The notes: a model not told the origin generated them from the letters alone. A DNA stretch of 64,000 bases from Streptomyces sp. B3I8 (GCF_030816915.1 NZ_JAUSYN010000002.1:372001-436000), one strand, 5' to 3'. Positions 1 through 8,775 are shown, counted from the stretch's first letter. A program made the numbers and translations.

Positions 1-28
1 TGAACCAGGTCCTGGTCCTGTCCGGCAT
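1..28 (-). CDS. Possible 5' end of a divergent SDR oxidoreductase (edge-truncated)
   Basis: Read leftwards, the edge gives a short start reading MPDRTRTWF before the window ends. Three further in-frame ATG codons lie upstream, at 40, 49 and 61. An R-T-W-F run just after the start is typical of short-chain dehydrogenases whose next residues form the ITGxSxGxG cofactor loop, but that loop is outside the window. The gene would face the TetR gene across the operator pair at 87-148, which is a common arrangement for a TetR and its target. Only about nine codons are visible, so the family call is inference. Confidence 0.33.
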
Positions 29-86
29 CGTCCTGGTCATGTTCGTCATCGTCCTGGCCATCTTTCGCAGGTGGGGTCGAGCGTTA

Positions 87-148
87 GTAACCATCCGGTT
101 AGTTACAACTATGCCACGACCGGGCTTGGTATGCAACCGGATGGTTAC
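87..148. promoter_or_regulatory. Paired operator sites in front of the TetR gene
   Basis: A 14-base sequence at 87-100 (GTAACCATCCGGTT) recurs as its exact reverse complement at 135-148. Each copy holds its own small palindrome: TAACC-atcc-GGTTA at 88-101 and AACC-ggat-GGTT at 135-146. Two related palindromes between a TetR gene and a probable divergent gene are the expected layout for autoregulation and control of the neighbour. No binding data are available. Confidence 0.55.
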
Positions 149-161
149 CTACACTGGTGGC

Positions 162-746
162 ATGCCGCCCGACGCAACCCAGACCAAGCGCCGCATCCTC
201 GGTGCCGCGCGCGCGGAGTTCGCCCGGTACGGCCTGGCCGGCGCCCGCGTCGAACGCATCGCGGAGAGCGCCAAGGCGAACAAGCGCTCCCTCTACGTGC
301 ACTTCGGCGCCAAGGAGGAACTGTTCGACCTCGTCGTCGCGCAGAGCCTGATGGAACTCGCCGATGCCGTGCCGTTCGACGCGACGGCGCTGCCGCAGTA
401 CGCGGGCGCGCTGTTCGACAGCCTCCAGGAGCGGCCGGACGTGCTCCGTCTGACCACGTGGGCCGCGCTCGAGAGACCGCAGCCGATCGAGGCCGAGCTC
501 GACTCCTACCGCAGGAAGATCGCCGCCATCCGGGAGGCACAGTCCGCCGGGACCCTCTCGACGGCCCATGACGCCGTGAGCCTGCTCGCGATGGTCCTGG
601 CTCTCGTCACGAGCTGGACCGGTTCCTCGTGGTCACTGCGCGCACTCGGCGACGGCACCGATCCCACGCGGCCGCCCGCGGAGTTCCGTACCCGCATGAC
701 GGCAGCCGTCGAGGCGCTGGTGGCAGGCGCCGGGGCCGGTCGCTGA
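162..746 (+). CDS. TetR/AcrR family transcriptional regulator
   Basis: This is a 194-residue repressor-like protein. Residues about 8-55 form the TetR helix-turn-helix, with the usual ILxAAxxxFAxxG opening and the recognition stretch S-L-Y-V-H-F followed by K-E-E-L-F. The rest is an all-helical ligand-binding domain of normal length. I chose the ATG at 162 because the frame is open further upstream but that part would run through the operator pair; an ATG at 141 is an alternative. Control of a leftward SDR gene at the edge is inferred from the shared operator region. The ligand is unknown. Confidence 0.9.
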   Translation: MPPDATQTKRRILGAARAEFARYGLAGARVERIAESAKANKRSLYVHFGAKEELFDLVVAQSLMELADAVPFDATALPQYAGALFDSLQERPDVLRLTTWAALERPQPIEAELDSYRRKIAAIREAQSAGTLSTAHDAVSLLAMVLALVTSWTGSSWSLRALGDGTDPTRPPAEFRTRMTAAVEALVAGAGAGR

Positions 747-825
747 GCCCGCCCCGGGGCGCGGGAAGCGAACGACGACCGTCCCGCCCGCACCGAGCCG
801 CCGCACCGGAAGGCTCCGCCTCTGC

Positions 826-1245
826 TTGAATGCCCGAGTGATCGAATGTGCGTTCCTCGCGGTCGTCGCGGCCCTCGTCGGATGGCTGATGCGACGGAAG
901 CGGCGGCAACGGTCGGACACGGTGGCTGCCGGGGAGTCCGCCGGGGTGCCGTGCATGCTCAAGTGGGCTGCTCAGAGCGCTCGTTGGCGGGCGGGACGAC
1001 TGCTCGTGGGGCACTCCGGTCCGCTCGTCTGGACGCCTTCCTTCGGTAAGCGCGAGACCGTGCTGCCGGCCGGTCTGCGTCGGGCGGAGGTGCGGACACC
1101 CTCGGTGCGGGAGGCGCTCGCCATCAACCCGGGATCCCGGATCGTGCGGTGCGAGTCGTCCGACGGCGACATCCTGATCGCGGTCATGCCGGACGACTTG
1201 GCCACCATGATCGCCGCTCTCGAGGACGACGTCCGGGACGTGTAG
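826..1245 (+). CDS. Small membrane-anchored protein, DUF2550-like
   Basis: This 139-residue protein has a single hydrophobic segment at about residues 7-22, followed by a strongly basic stretch (RRKRRQR) that would sit on the cytoplasmic side. The remainder is a soluble domain with the pattern 'RWRAGRLLVGHSGPLVW', which resembles the actinobacterial DUF2550 family. The role is unknown. The start is uncertain: TTG at 826 or GTG at 838 are both in frame and neither has a good ribosome-binding site. It ends about 140 bases before the end of the convergent gene at 1390, with a small GC hairpin at 1263-1277 between them. Confidence 0.7.
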   Translation: MNARVIECAFLAVVAALVGWLMRRKRRQRSDTVAAGESAGVPCMLKWAAQSARWRAGRLLVGHSGPLVWTPSFGKRETVLPAGLRRAEVRTPSVREALAINPGSRIVRCESSDGDILIAVMPDDLATMIAALEDDVRDV

Positions 1246-1389
1246 CGAAAGGGGCGCCGACCGCCCGCAGGGCGGGCCGGACGAGCGTGCGCGCCGGACA
1301 TTGCCGAACATTGCCGGACAGGGGGGAGCTTCGGCGACAGACCCCGGCCCAGGTGGGTCACTGCGGGGGCGGGTCGGTCCGGAGGCGGG

Positions 1390-1860
1390 TCAGTCCGGCG
1401 GGGTGTCCGGGCGGGCCGTGTGGTCGGGGTGGCCGCCGGTACGGCGGGACTCCTTCATCTCCGCCTCGTAGAGGTGGTCCTTGCCGTCGGCCAGTTCGTC
1501 GCGGGCGGCCGCCTCCAACGCCTTGAAGGGCTCGTAGTAGGTGGCGTTGTAGGCCTCGACGATCTGGAAGGTCCAGTGTCCCGGGATGACGTTGCGGCCG
1601 AGGATCTCCCGCTGCACCCGGTCGGCCCACCCGTCGTGTCCCGCCGCGCGCAACAACTCGACCGCGCGGTCGAGTTGGAGGTCGGCGGTGCCGGTGAGCT
1701 GGTGCAGTGAGTACAGGTGGCCGCGTGCCCGTTCGGTCGTCTCCAGGGCCTTGGAGAGGGCGCCCAGGGCCTCCACGGTGGTGTCCGTGACTCCGTCGGG
1801 GCGCTGGTGGGCCCGGTCCGGGCCGTCGTCGTGCGTGTGCGTGGCTCCCATGGTTCGCAT
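1390..1860 (-). CDS. Conserved hypothetical protein, helical, His-rich start
   Basis: I do not recognise a domain. The product has about 156 residues, or 153 if the ATG at 1851 is used. It is hydrophilic and probably helical, with a short His/Asp-rich N-terminus and a conserved-looking centre around 'NVIPGHWTFQIVEAY'. There is no signal peptide or membrane segment. Codon use is typical of the window, so the gene is probably real. Just upstream of the start lies a 9-bp hairpin (1862-1885) that would be in its mRNA leader. Confidence 0.7.
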   Translation of the reverse strand: MRTMGATHTHDDGPDRAHQRPDGVTDTTVEALGALSKALETTERARGHLYSLHQLTGTADLQLDRAVELLRAAGHDGWADRVQREILGRNVIPGHWTFQIVEAYNATYYEPFKALEAAARDELADGKDHLYEAEMKESRRTGGHPDHTARPDTPPD

Positions 1861-2248
1861 AGTGCCCCCGGGTCGGCGGGGGCACGCGTCCGGGCGGGAG
1901 GAGGGAAGCCGTTCGGGTGTTCCTCCGCTTGCCCGTGGGGCGCGGGACGTCGGTCCGTCCGGCGAGTTGAGGAAGTCTTTGCCGTTGGCCGATTCCCGTC
2001 CGGTGTCCGTCGTCCGTGTCCGTCGTCCGTGTCCGTCGTTTCCGTCCGGGGGTGCCGGGTGTGGTCCCCCTCCGGGGGCCTCACGGACATCTCGACGAGT
2101 TTTCCCGTACGCAAAGTGCGGCCGAAAGTGCGGGGTTCGACGCGCGTCGACCGGGCCTGTCTCGTTGACCGTGCCGAGGACGTGTCACACGCTCGACGTG
2201 CACCACATAGGTGCTTCATGCAACTGGTTCGGCCAGTGGAGGTAACAC
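1861..2248. promoter_or_regulatory. Divergent intergenic region with leader hairpin
   Basis: This 388-base spacer separates the leftward hypothetical gene from asnB. It holds a perfect hairpin (GTGCCCCCG, 6-base loop, CGGGGGCAC at 1862-1885) next to the leftward start, a short tandem run of GTCCGTCGTCC-type units near 2008-2045, and the asnB ribosome-binding site GGAGGT at about 2239. No further gene is supported. Promoters for both flanking genes should lie here, but I cannot place them confidently. Confidence 0.5.
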
Positions 2249-4093
2249 ATGTGCGGCATCACCGGCTGGGTCTCCTTCGACCGCGAACTGCGCGCCGAGG
2301 ACGCGGCACTGCGCGCGATGACCGAGACGATGGCCTGCCGTGGCCCCGACGACCAGGGCGTCTGGGCCGAGGGTCCCGCGGCCCTCGGACACCGCCGGCT
2401 CGCCGTCATCGACCTGCCCGGCGGCCGGCAGCCGATGACGGTCGACACCCCGCAGGGAACGGTGGCGCTGGTCTACTCCGGGGAGACGTACAACTTCACC
2501 GAGCTGCGCCGCGAACTCACCGACCGCGGGCACCGGTTCACGACCGACTCCGACACCGAGGTCGTGCTCCGCGGTTATCTCGAATGGGGCGACACACTGG
2601 CCGAGCGGCTCAACGGCATGTACGCCTTCGCGCTCTGGGACGGCCGCCGGCAGCGGCTCGTCATGGTCCGCGACCGCATGGGCATCAAGCCGTTCTACTA
2701 CTCCCCCACCGCCGACGGTGTCCTGTTCGGCTCGGAGCCCAAGGCCGTCCTCGCCAACCCGCTGGCCTCCCGCCGGGTCCGCCTGGACGGTCTGCGCGAG
2801 TTGTTCACATTCGTCAAGACTCCGGGGCACGCCGTGTGGGACGGCATGCGCGAGGTCGAGCCCGGCACGGTGGTCACCGTCGACCGCGACGGCGTGCGCG
2901 CCCGCGTCTACTGGGAGCTGGAGACCCGTCCGCACACCGACGACCGGGACACCACGGTCGCCACCGTCCGCACCCTGCTCGACGACATCGTGCGCCGCCA
3001 ACTCGTCGCCGATGTGCCGCGCTGCACCCTGCTCTCCGGTGGTCTGGACTCCTCCGCGCTGACCGCGCTGGCGGCCCGGCAGCTCGACGAGCGGGGCGAG
3101 AAGGTGCGCAGCTTCGCCGTCGACTTCGCCGGCCAGGCGGACAACTTCGTCGCCGACGAACTGCGCGGCACCCCCGACACACCGTTCGTGCACGACGTGG
3201 CCCGCGCCTCGCGCACCGACCACCAGGACATCGTCCTGGACGCGCAGGCGCTCGCCGACCCGGAGGTGCGGGCCACGGTCGTACGCGCCCGGGACCTGCC
3301 GATGGGCTTCGGCGACATGGACGCCTCGCTGTATCTGCTGTTCAAGGCGGTCCGCGGGCAGTCCACCGTCGCCCTGTCCGGGGAGTCGGCGGACGAGGTG
3401 TTCGGCGGTTATCTGCAGTTCTTCGACGAGGAGGCGCGGCGCGCGGACGCCTTCCCCTGGCTGGTGCAGTTCGGCCGCCACTTCGGTGACGACACCGGCG
3501 TACTGCGCCCGGAGCTGACCCGCTCCCTCGATCTGGAGGGGTACGTCGCCGACAACTACCGCACCGCCGTCGCCGGGATCCGGCGGCTGGACGGGGAGAG
3601 CGACTTCGAGTGGCGGATGCGGAGGATGTCCCATCTGCACCTGACCCGGTTCGTGCGGGCACTGCTCGACCGGAAGGACCGGATGAGCATGGCGGTCGGT
3701 CTCGAGGTCCGGGTGCCGTTCTGCGACCACCGGCTGGTCGAGTACGTGTACAACGCGCCCTGGGCGCTGAAGTCGTTCGACGGCCGGGAGAAGACCCTGC
3801 TGCGGGAGGCTACGGCGGACGTGCTGCCGAAGTCGGTGTACGACAGGGTCAAGAGCCCGTATCCGTCCACCCAGGACCCGAAGTACGGCCTCGCCCTCCA
3901 GGACCAGGCCAAGGAGCTGCTCTCCCGGCCCTCGCACCCGGTCTTCGACCTCGTGGACCGCGACCGGCTGCACCGGCTGGCTCACCGCGACAGCCCGTCC
4001 GGCACGCAGGCGGCCCGTCGCGGACTGGAGAAGACGCTGGACCTGGCTGTGTGGATGGACCTGTACGCCCCGGAGCTCGTCCTGGACGAATGA
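2249..4093 (+). CDS. asnB: Asparagine synthase (glutamine-hydrolysing)
   Basis: The enzyme makes asparagine from aspartate, ATP and glutamine. It starts MCGITGW, so Cys2 becomes the N-terminal nucleophile of the class II glutaminase domain (about residues 2-210). The synthetase domain carries the ATP pyrophosphatase loop SGGLDSS near residue 263 and the later block KDRMSMAVGLEVRVPFCDH. The length of 614 residues fits the long actinobacterial form rather than the roughly 550-residue enterobacterial one. The start is fixed by the catalytic Cys and by GGAGGT eight bases upstream. The gene stands alone and is followed by a heptamer repeat and a hairpin. Housekeeping or specialised (antibiotic-linked) use cannot be told apart here. 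Confidence 0.95.
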   Translation: MCGITGWVSFDRELRAEDAALRAMTETMACRGPDDQGVWAEGPAALGHRRLAVIDLPGGRQPMTVDTPQGTVALVYSGETYNFTELRRELTDRGHRFTTDSDTEVVLRGYLEWGDTLAERLNGMYAFALWDGRRQRLVMVRDRMGIKPFYYSPTADGVLFGSEPKAVLANPLASRRVRLDGLRELFTFVKTPGHAVWDGMREVEPGTVVTVDRDGVRARVYWELETRPHTDDRDTTVATVRTLLDDIVRRQLVADVPRCTLLSGGLDSSALTALAARQLDERGEKVRSFAVDFAGQADNFVADELRGTPDTPFVHDVARASRTDHQDIVLDAQALADPEVRATVVRARDLPMGFGDMDASLYLLFKAVRGQSTVALSGESADEVFGGYLQFFDEEARRADAFPWLVQFGRHFGDDTGVLRPELTRSLDLEGYVADNYRTAVAGIRRLDGESDFEWRMRRMSHLHLTRFVRALLDRKDRMSMAVGLEVRVPFCDHRLVEYVYNAPWALKSFDGREKTLLREATADVLPKSVYDRVKSPYPSTQDPKYGLALQDQAKELLSRPSHPVFDLVDRDRLHRLAHRDSPSGTQAARRGLEKTLDLAVWMDLYAPELVLDE

Positions 4094-4094
4094 C

Positions 4095-4164
4095 GCGTGC
4101 GGCGTGCGGCGTGCGGCGTGCGGCGTGCGGCGTGCGGCGTGCGGCGTGCGGCGTGCGGCGTGCG
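4095..4164 (+). repeat. Ten perfect tandem copies of the 7-mer GCGTGCG
   Basis: Ten uninterrupted 7-base units start one base after the asnB stop codon (TGA at 4091-4093) and end just before the hairpin at 4170. They lie outside the coding frame, in the 3' untranslated region. Perfect copies suggest recent expansion by slippage, so the copy number may vary between strains. Confidence 0.95.
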
Positions 4165-4169
4165 GCTAC

Positions 4170-4193
4170 CGTACGTGCCGAGCGGCACGTACG
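4170..4193 (+). terminator. Hairpin after asnB, probable terminator
   Basis: CGTACGTGCC and GGCACGTACG form a perfect 10-bp stem around a GAGC loop. There is no U-tract, as is usual for Streptomyces terminators. It follows the heptamer array and would end the asnB transcript. Confidence 0.65.
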
Positions 4194-4369
4194 TAGCGAC
4201 GCGTAGCGAGCGACGCGTGTGCGTGCGGACCGATGAGTTCGGGGCGCGGGGCCGGTCTCCTCTCCGAACGCCCGTGGTGGATCCGCGGCGTTCACGCCGC
4301 GCGGACCGCCCGCGCGTGCCCGGGACCCGGGAACGAGGCCCGGTGACCGAAGGATGGGGAGGCGGGCTC

Positions 4370-5518
4370 ATGACCGCGCTGGAGGATCTGCTGTCGGGGT
4401 ACATCGGCAAGGGCTGGGCACCGGGGGCGGTGGCGCTGGTTGCCCGGGGCGAGGAGGTCGAGGCGGCGGCCGTCGGCACCCGGGCGGCCGGGGGCTCCGG
4501 CCCGATGACCCGGGACACGCTCTTCCGGATCGCCTCGCTCACCAAGCCGATCACGGCCGCGGCGGTGATGCTGCTGGTCGACGACGGCCGGATCTCCCTG
4601 GACGATCCGGTCGCCACCTGGCTGCCGGAGTTGGCCGAACCGCGCGTCGTACGGACTCCGCGGAGCGAACTGGACGACACGGTGCCCGCGGCCCGGCCGA
4701 TCACCGTGTTCCATCTGCTCTCCTCGCAGGCGGGATACGGCTTGGCCCCCGACTTCTCGCTGCCGCACGTGCGCGGGCTGTTCGGACTGCAGGGCGGGAG
4801 CTGGGAGCCCGCGGGCTTCCCCTCCCCCGACACCTGGCTGGCCCGGCTCGGGGAGTACCCGCTGCTGCACCACCCGGGGGACGCCTGGCTCTACAACACG
4901 TGTTCCGACCTGCAGGGCATGCTCGTCGCCCGGGTGACCGGGCGGTCGCTGCCGGAGTTCCTGGCCGAGCGGATCCTCGCACCGCTCGGCATGTCGGACA
5001 CGGGTTTCTTCGTCCCGCCGAGCAGGCGCGACAGGTTCACCACGTGCTACCGGTCCGATCCGGACGGTGGTCTGGTGGAGACCGACGCGCCCGACGGCAT
5101 GTGGAGCACCGAGCCGGGATTCGCCTCCGGCGCCGGCGGGCTCGTCTCCACCGTCGACGACTGGCTGGCGTTCGCCCGGATGCTGCTGGCCGACGGCGCG
5201 GCGCCGGACGGACGGCGGGTGCTCTCGGCGTCCTCGGTGCGGCTGATGCGCACCGATCACACGAGCGCCCGGCAGCGGGCCGCGAGCGAGCTGTTCCTGC
5301 AGGGGCAGGGCTGGGGCTTCGGTGGCTCGGTGGACCTCGACACGCGCGACCCGTGGACTTCCCCGGGCCGTTACGGGTGGGTCGGCGGCACGGGCACCAC
5401 GGCCCATGTCGATCCCGCCACCGGCACGGTCGCCGTCCTGATGACCCAGCGGTTCATGAACGGCCCGGTCCCGGAGGACGTCATGCGGGACTTCTGGCAG
5501 TACGCGGCCCGGGCGTGA
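4370..5518 (+). CDS. Serine hydrolase, beta-lactamase/EstB-like family
   Basis: This 382-residue protein belongs to the penicillin-binding-protein-like hydrolases, which include class C beta-lactamases, DD-peptidases and family VIII esterases. The SxxK motif is SLTK at residues 56-59. A tyrosine motif appears later as 'WLYNTCSDLQG', and the third box is the glycine-rich 'GGTGTTAHVDP'. No signal peptide is visible, so an intracellular esterase or hydrolase is more likely than a secreted beta-lactamase. The ATG at 4370 is supported by GGGGAGG seven bases upstream; an in-frame GTG at 4343 is less likely. The substrate is unknown. Confidence 0.85.
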   Translation: MTALEDLLSGYIGKGWAPGAVALVARGEEVEAAAVGTRAAGGSGPMTRDTLFRIASLTKPITAAAVMLLVDDGRISLDDPVATWLPELAEPRVVRTPRSELDDTVPAARPITVFHLLSSQAGYGLAPDFSLPHVRGLFGLQGGSWEPAGFPSPDTWLARLGEYPLLHHPGDAWLYNTCSDLQGMLVARVTGRSLPEFLAERILAPLGMSDTGFFVPPSRRDRFTTCYRSDPDGGLVETDAPDGMWSTEPGFASGAGGLVSTVDDWLAFARMLLADGAAPDGRRVLSASSVRLMRTDHTSARQRAASELFLQGQGWGFGGSVDLDTRDPWTSPGRYGWVGGTGTTAHVDPATGTVAVLMTQRFMNGPVPEDVMRDFWQYAARA

Positions 5519-5599
5519 GGGCGTCGTGTCGGTCGGCGAGGAGGTGTGCGGTCGACGAGGGCCCATCCCGGCGTCCGCCGCCGTGCGGTCCGCGGCTGC

Positions 5600-6067
5600 T
5601 CAGCCCCGGTGGTCGGTGGCGGACACGATGCCGTAGGTGACGAGTCCGTAGACGACGTGCGGGACGACGTCGGACAGCCAGTCCTTGGCGGACCATGTAC
5701 GGGGGTCGCTGACGCCTGTGCGGGCGATCGGCAGGTCGGTCGCGGCCATGACCAGGACTCCGGTGACCGGCCCGCCCAGCCGCACGGGTACACGCGCACC
5801 CGCGCGGTGGACGAGTGCGACGGCGGCGCCCGCCACGACGCCGACGGCGATGCCGGACAGGGCACCGAGGCCGGAGAGCCGGTTGTCGCGCAGGTCACCG
5901 GTGCCGGGAACCGGGTGCCCGGTGTCCGTGGTGATCCTGTCCACCACGTCCTGCGGGGCGCTGCTGGTCGGCCTGCCCCGCAGCGCCATGTCGGCGTAGG
6001 TGACGGCATTGAGTGCGGTGGTGCCGGCGGCTCCCGCTGCGCAGCCACGGGCGAGGGTCTGGAACAT
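5600..6067 (-). CDS. Conserved membrane protein, DUF1440-like
   Basis: This 155-residue protein has about four hydrophobic stretches, including 'GLGALSGIAVGVVAGAAVAL' and a C-terminal 'VPHVVYGLVTYGIV'. It ends shortly after the last helix. The pattern resembles small DUF1440-type membrane proteins of unknown function. It lies 77 bases downstream of the lipid kinase gene on the same strand, so it could be the last gene of that transcript. It ends convergently with the serine hydrolase gene. Function is not assigned. Confidence 0.75.
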   Translation of the reverse strand: MFQTLARGCAAGAAGTTALNAVTYADMALRGRPTSSAPQDVVDRITTDTGHPVPGTGDLRDNRLSGLGALSGIAVGVVAGAAVALVHRAGARVPVRLGGPVTGVLVMAATDLPIARTGVSDPRTWSAKDWLSDVVPHVVYGLVTYGIVSATDHRG

Positions 6068-6144
6068 GCCGTGCCGGGTTCCCCGTCGGCCGCGCCGAAA
6101 CCGACGGGCGGGTTCCGTCGGCGTCGTGCGACGGGTCCTGCGGG

Positions 6145-7038
6145 TCAGTACAGCACGCTGAGCGCGCCCGGCAGGACCCGCGCGGTGACGGGCAAGGTGG
6201 CCTCGACCTCGCCGTCCGCCCCGTAGGGGACGGCACGGTCGGCCTCGATGCGGATCTCCCGCCCGCGCAGGACGCGCACCTCAAGGCGGTTGACGTGGGC
6301 GCCGGTGCGCAGTTCCCGCATGAGGGCGAAGAAGAGCCGTCGCGGGGCGTGGCTGATCATCACCACCTCCAGCAGCCCGTCGTCGACCCGGGCGTCGGGC
6401 GCGATGAGGCGGCCCGAGCCGTAGTACGGGGAGTTGGCGGCGACGACGGTGTAGCCGTGGTGGGCGTGCTCCTCGCCGTCGACGGTGACGTGGTACCGGG
6501 CCGGCCGCCAGGTGGCGACGGCGCGCAGGCCTCCGGCGTAGTAGGAGGCGGCGCCTCGCAGCAGTGCCGCGTGGTTGGCGTGCCGGTTGGCCAGGGCGTC
6601 GACGCCGGCGTAGACGCTCCCCAGGACGACGGTGCGGTGGTGGACGGCGGACTCGATCTCGACGGTGTCGACGGGGCGTGGATCGTGGTGGAGGAGAACC
6701 CGGGCGAGGTCGGCCGGGTCGGTGGGCAGACCGAGGGCGCGGGCGAAGTCGTTGCCGCGTCCGGCGGGTACCAGGCCGAGCACGGTGCCGGTACCGCTGA
6801 GGGCGCCGCCGATGCCGCCCGCGATGCCGTCCCCGCCGACGGCGAGGACCACCCGGCCGCGTTCCCCGGCGAGCCGGGCGAGTTCCTGGGCGTGGGACAG
6901 GCTGCGGCTGTACTCGGTCTCCAGTTCGGCGCCCGCCTCGCGCAGCGGTCGGGCGACCTTCAGCAGTGCCTCGGCCGCGGTGGAGCCGCCCGCCGTGGGG
7001 TTGACGACGGCCGTGAACCGTCGCGTCGGGTGGGACAT
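6145..7038 (-). CDS. Diacylglycerol/lipid kinase family protein
   Basis: Members of this family phosphorylate diacylglycerol or related lipids using ATP. The 297-residue protein has the N-terminal NPTAGG nucleotide motif (residues 13-18), the hallmark GGDG (68-71) and the PAGRGNDFAR block (91-100). The C-terminal half is the beta-rich lipid-binding domain. GAGGAG precedes the ATG at a good distance. The gene begins 12 bases after the AgpS-like gene stops, which indicates an operon. A DagK role in phosphatidate recycling is the simplest reading; sphingoid or other lipid substrates cannot be excluded. Confidence 0.9.
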   Translation of the reverse strand: MSHPTRRFTAVVNPTAGGSTAAEALLKVARPLREAGAELETEYSRSLSHAQELARLAGERGRVVLAVGGDGIAGGIGGALSGTGTVLGLVPAGRGNDFARALGLPTDPADLARVLLHHDPRPVDTVEIESAVHHRTVVLGSVYAGVDALANRHANHAALLRGAASYYAGGLRAVATWRPARYHVTVDGEEHAHHGYTVVAANSPYYGSGRLIAPDARVDDGLLEVVMISHAPRRLFFALMRELRTGAHVNRLEVRVLRGREIRIEADRAVPYGADGEVEATLPVTARVLPGALSVLY

Positions 7039-7050
7039 CGGGGTGTCTCC

Positions 7051-8775
7051 TCAGTCGACGGGCGGATCGGCGGGCGGGGCGACGGGTGGAACGGGAAGCG
7101 GGGTGACGGGTGAGGCGGCGGGTCGGGCGGCCGACAGGGTGGAGGTGGGGGTCTGCGTCGGGGTCGACCGCCGGTCGTCGTCGGGGAGCAGGACGCCCGG
7201 GTTGAGTATGCCGTCGGGGTCCAGGCGGCGTTTGACCGCGCGCAGTGCCTCGATCCCCAGGGGGCCCGCCTCGCGGAGGTATCCGTCCCGGTGGTCGGTG
7301 CCGATCCCGTGGTGGTGGCTGATGGTGCCGCCCGCGGCCAGGATCGCCTCACCGGCGGCCCGTTTGGCCGGCGCCCAGTGTGCCACGGGGTCCGCGCCCT
7401 GCGCCGAGACGACCGTGAAGTAGAGCGAGGCGCCGTTCTCGTACACGTGGGAGATGTGGCACATGACCAGGGGCGGGGTCCCGGCGTCGGTGAGCGTCGT
7501 GGTGAGCGCCTCGCGCACGGCGGCGTACAGGCCGGGCAGCCGGGACCAGAACGCGGCGGTCTCCAGTGTCTCGGCGAACGCTCCCGCGTCGAGCAGGGAG
7601 TCGCGCAGGTACGGCGCCGAGTAGCGGCCCTCTGCCCAGTGGGTGCCCGGTTCCTCGCCCAGGTATGTGCCGCCGCACTCGCGCAGGACGGCGGCGGCGT
7701 GCTCGCGGCGGTGGGCGGTGTCCTCCTCGGTGCCCTCGTATCCCGTGACGGCGAGGCAGCCGTCGCCCCCGTGGGCGTCCGGGGAGGCGAGGTGGCCGGG
7801 CCGGGCGAGGCCGGCGAGGGTCTCCGTCTCGTCGGAGAGCCGCAGCACGGTGGGCCGGGGGCCGTCCTGGGCGAGCCGGCGCAGGGCGGTGGCTCCCTCG
7901 TCGAAGGACGCGAACCGCCAGCCCTCGTGGACGCGGCTGCGGGGGGCGGGGCGGACGCGCACCGTCACGGAGGTGATGACGCCGAACGCGCCCTCGGAGC
8001 CGAGGACCAGTTGTCGCAGGTCGGGTCCGGCCGCCGAGCGGGGGGCGCGGCCCGCGTCGAGGGTGCCCTCGGGGGTGGCGAGGGTGAGGCCCAGCACCAT
8101 TTCGTCGAAGCGGCCGTACCCGGCGGAGGCCTGCCCGCTGGAGCGGGCCGCGGCGAAGCCGCCGATGGTGGCCCACTCGTAGGACTGCGGGAAGTGACCG
8201 AGGGTGAAGCCGTGTTCGGCGAGAAGTGCCTCCGCGCGCGGTGCGCGCAGGCCGGGCTGCAGGGTGGCGGTGCGGGAGACGGGGTCCAGGTCGAGCAGCC
8301 GGTCCATGCGGCGCAGGTCCAGGGCGACGAAGGGGGCGCCGCCCTCGGGGGCGAGTCCGCCGACGACGGACGTGCCGCCGCCGAAGGGGACGCAGGACAG
8401 GCCGTGGTCGGCGCAGGCCCGCAGGACGGCGAGCACCTCGTCGTGGTCGGCGGGGAGGACGACGGCGGCCGGGGCCCCGTCGGTGTCGCCGCGCCGGATG
8501 CGCAGCAGGTCGGGTGTGGATTTGCCGCGGGTGTGCCGGACGCGGTTCTCGGCGTCGGTGCGGACATGCTCCGGTCCGTCGCCGACGGCGGCGACCAGGG
8601 CGGCCCGGGCCGCGGGTGTCAGCGGCGACGGGGGGACGGCGAGGTCGTCCAGGGCGAGCGGCGGGTCGGTGCGCGGGGTGACGCCGAGCAGGTCGCGCAG
8701 CAGGTCGGTGACCGTCGCGGGCAGCGCCGTCGCCCGGGCCGGATCGCCCCAGCCGCTCCACAGCATGTCCGACAT
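7051..8775 (-). CDS. FAD-linked oxidase, alkylglycerone-phosphate synthase (AgpS)-like
   Basis: This 574-residue flavoprotein is of the vanillyl-alcohol-oxidase fold. The FAD-binding loop FGGGTSVVGG is at residues 131-140, and the C-terminal half ends with HHHGIG near residue 487 and a closing RLDPDGILNPG. HHHGxG is characteristic of alkyldihydroxyacetonephosphate synthases, which swap an acyl for an alkyl group in ether-lipid synthesis; D-lactate and glycolate oxidases are close relatives. The ATG at 8775 has GAGGA upstream; the open frame further left would run into the divergent TetR gene. It heads an operon with the lipid kinase. Actual ether-lipid synthesis is unproven. Confidence 0.85.
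   Translation of the reverse strand: MSDMLWSGWGDPARATALPATVTDLLRDLLGVTPRTDPPLALDDLAVPPSPLTPAARAALVAAVGDGPEHVRTDAENRVRHTRGKSTPDLLRIRRGDTDGAPAAVVLPADHDEVLAVLRACADHGLSCVPFGGGTSVVGGLAPEGGAPFVALDLRRMDRLLDLDPVSRTATLQPGLRAPRAEALLAEHGFTLGHFPQSYEWATIGGFAAARSSGQASAGYGRFDEMVLGLTLATPEGTLDAGRAPRSAAGPDLRQLVLGSEGAFGVITSVTVRVRPAPRSRVHEGWRFASFDEGATALRRLAQDGPRPTVLRLSDETETLAGLARPGHLASPDAHGGDGCLAVTGYEGTEEDTAHRREHAAAVLRECGGTYLGEEPGTHWAEGRYSAPYLRDSLLDAGAFAETLETAAFWSRLPGLYAAVREALTTTLTDAGTPPLVMCHISHVYENGASLYFTVVSAQGADPVAHWAPAKRAAGEAILAAGGTISHHHGIGTDHRDGYLREAGPLGIEALRAVKRRLDPDGILNPGVLLPDDDRRSTPTQTPTSTLSAARPAASPVTPLPVPPVAPPADPPVD

Noticed and set aside
39..161. N-terminal extension of the first TetR protein
   Set aside because: It would place a hydrophobic stretch before the DNA-binding domain and run translation through the paired operators; the ATG at 162 fits the family.
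2216..3985. Long open frame on the minus strand opposite asnB
   Set aside because: High GC gives long antisense open frames. The product is low-complexity and unlike any family, while the plus strand encodes a complete asparagine synthase.
4095..4164. Heptamer array as a CRISPR
   Set aside because: There are no spacers between repeats and no cas genes anywhere in the window.
4370..5518. Serine hydrolase as an antibiotic-resistance beta-lactamase
   Set aside because: No signal peptide is visible and the YxN and KTG boxes are not of the resistance-enzyme type, so an esterase-like role fits better.
6013..7113. Open frame antisense to the lipid kinase gene
   Set aside because: It is Gly/Val/Asp-rich shadow sequence; the minus strand has the GGDG and NPTAGG kinase motifs.
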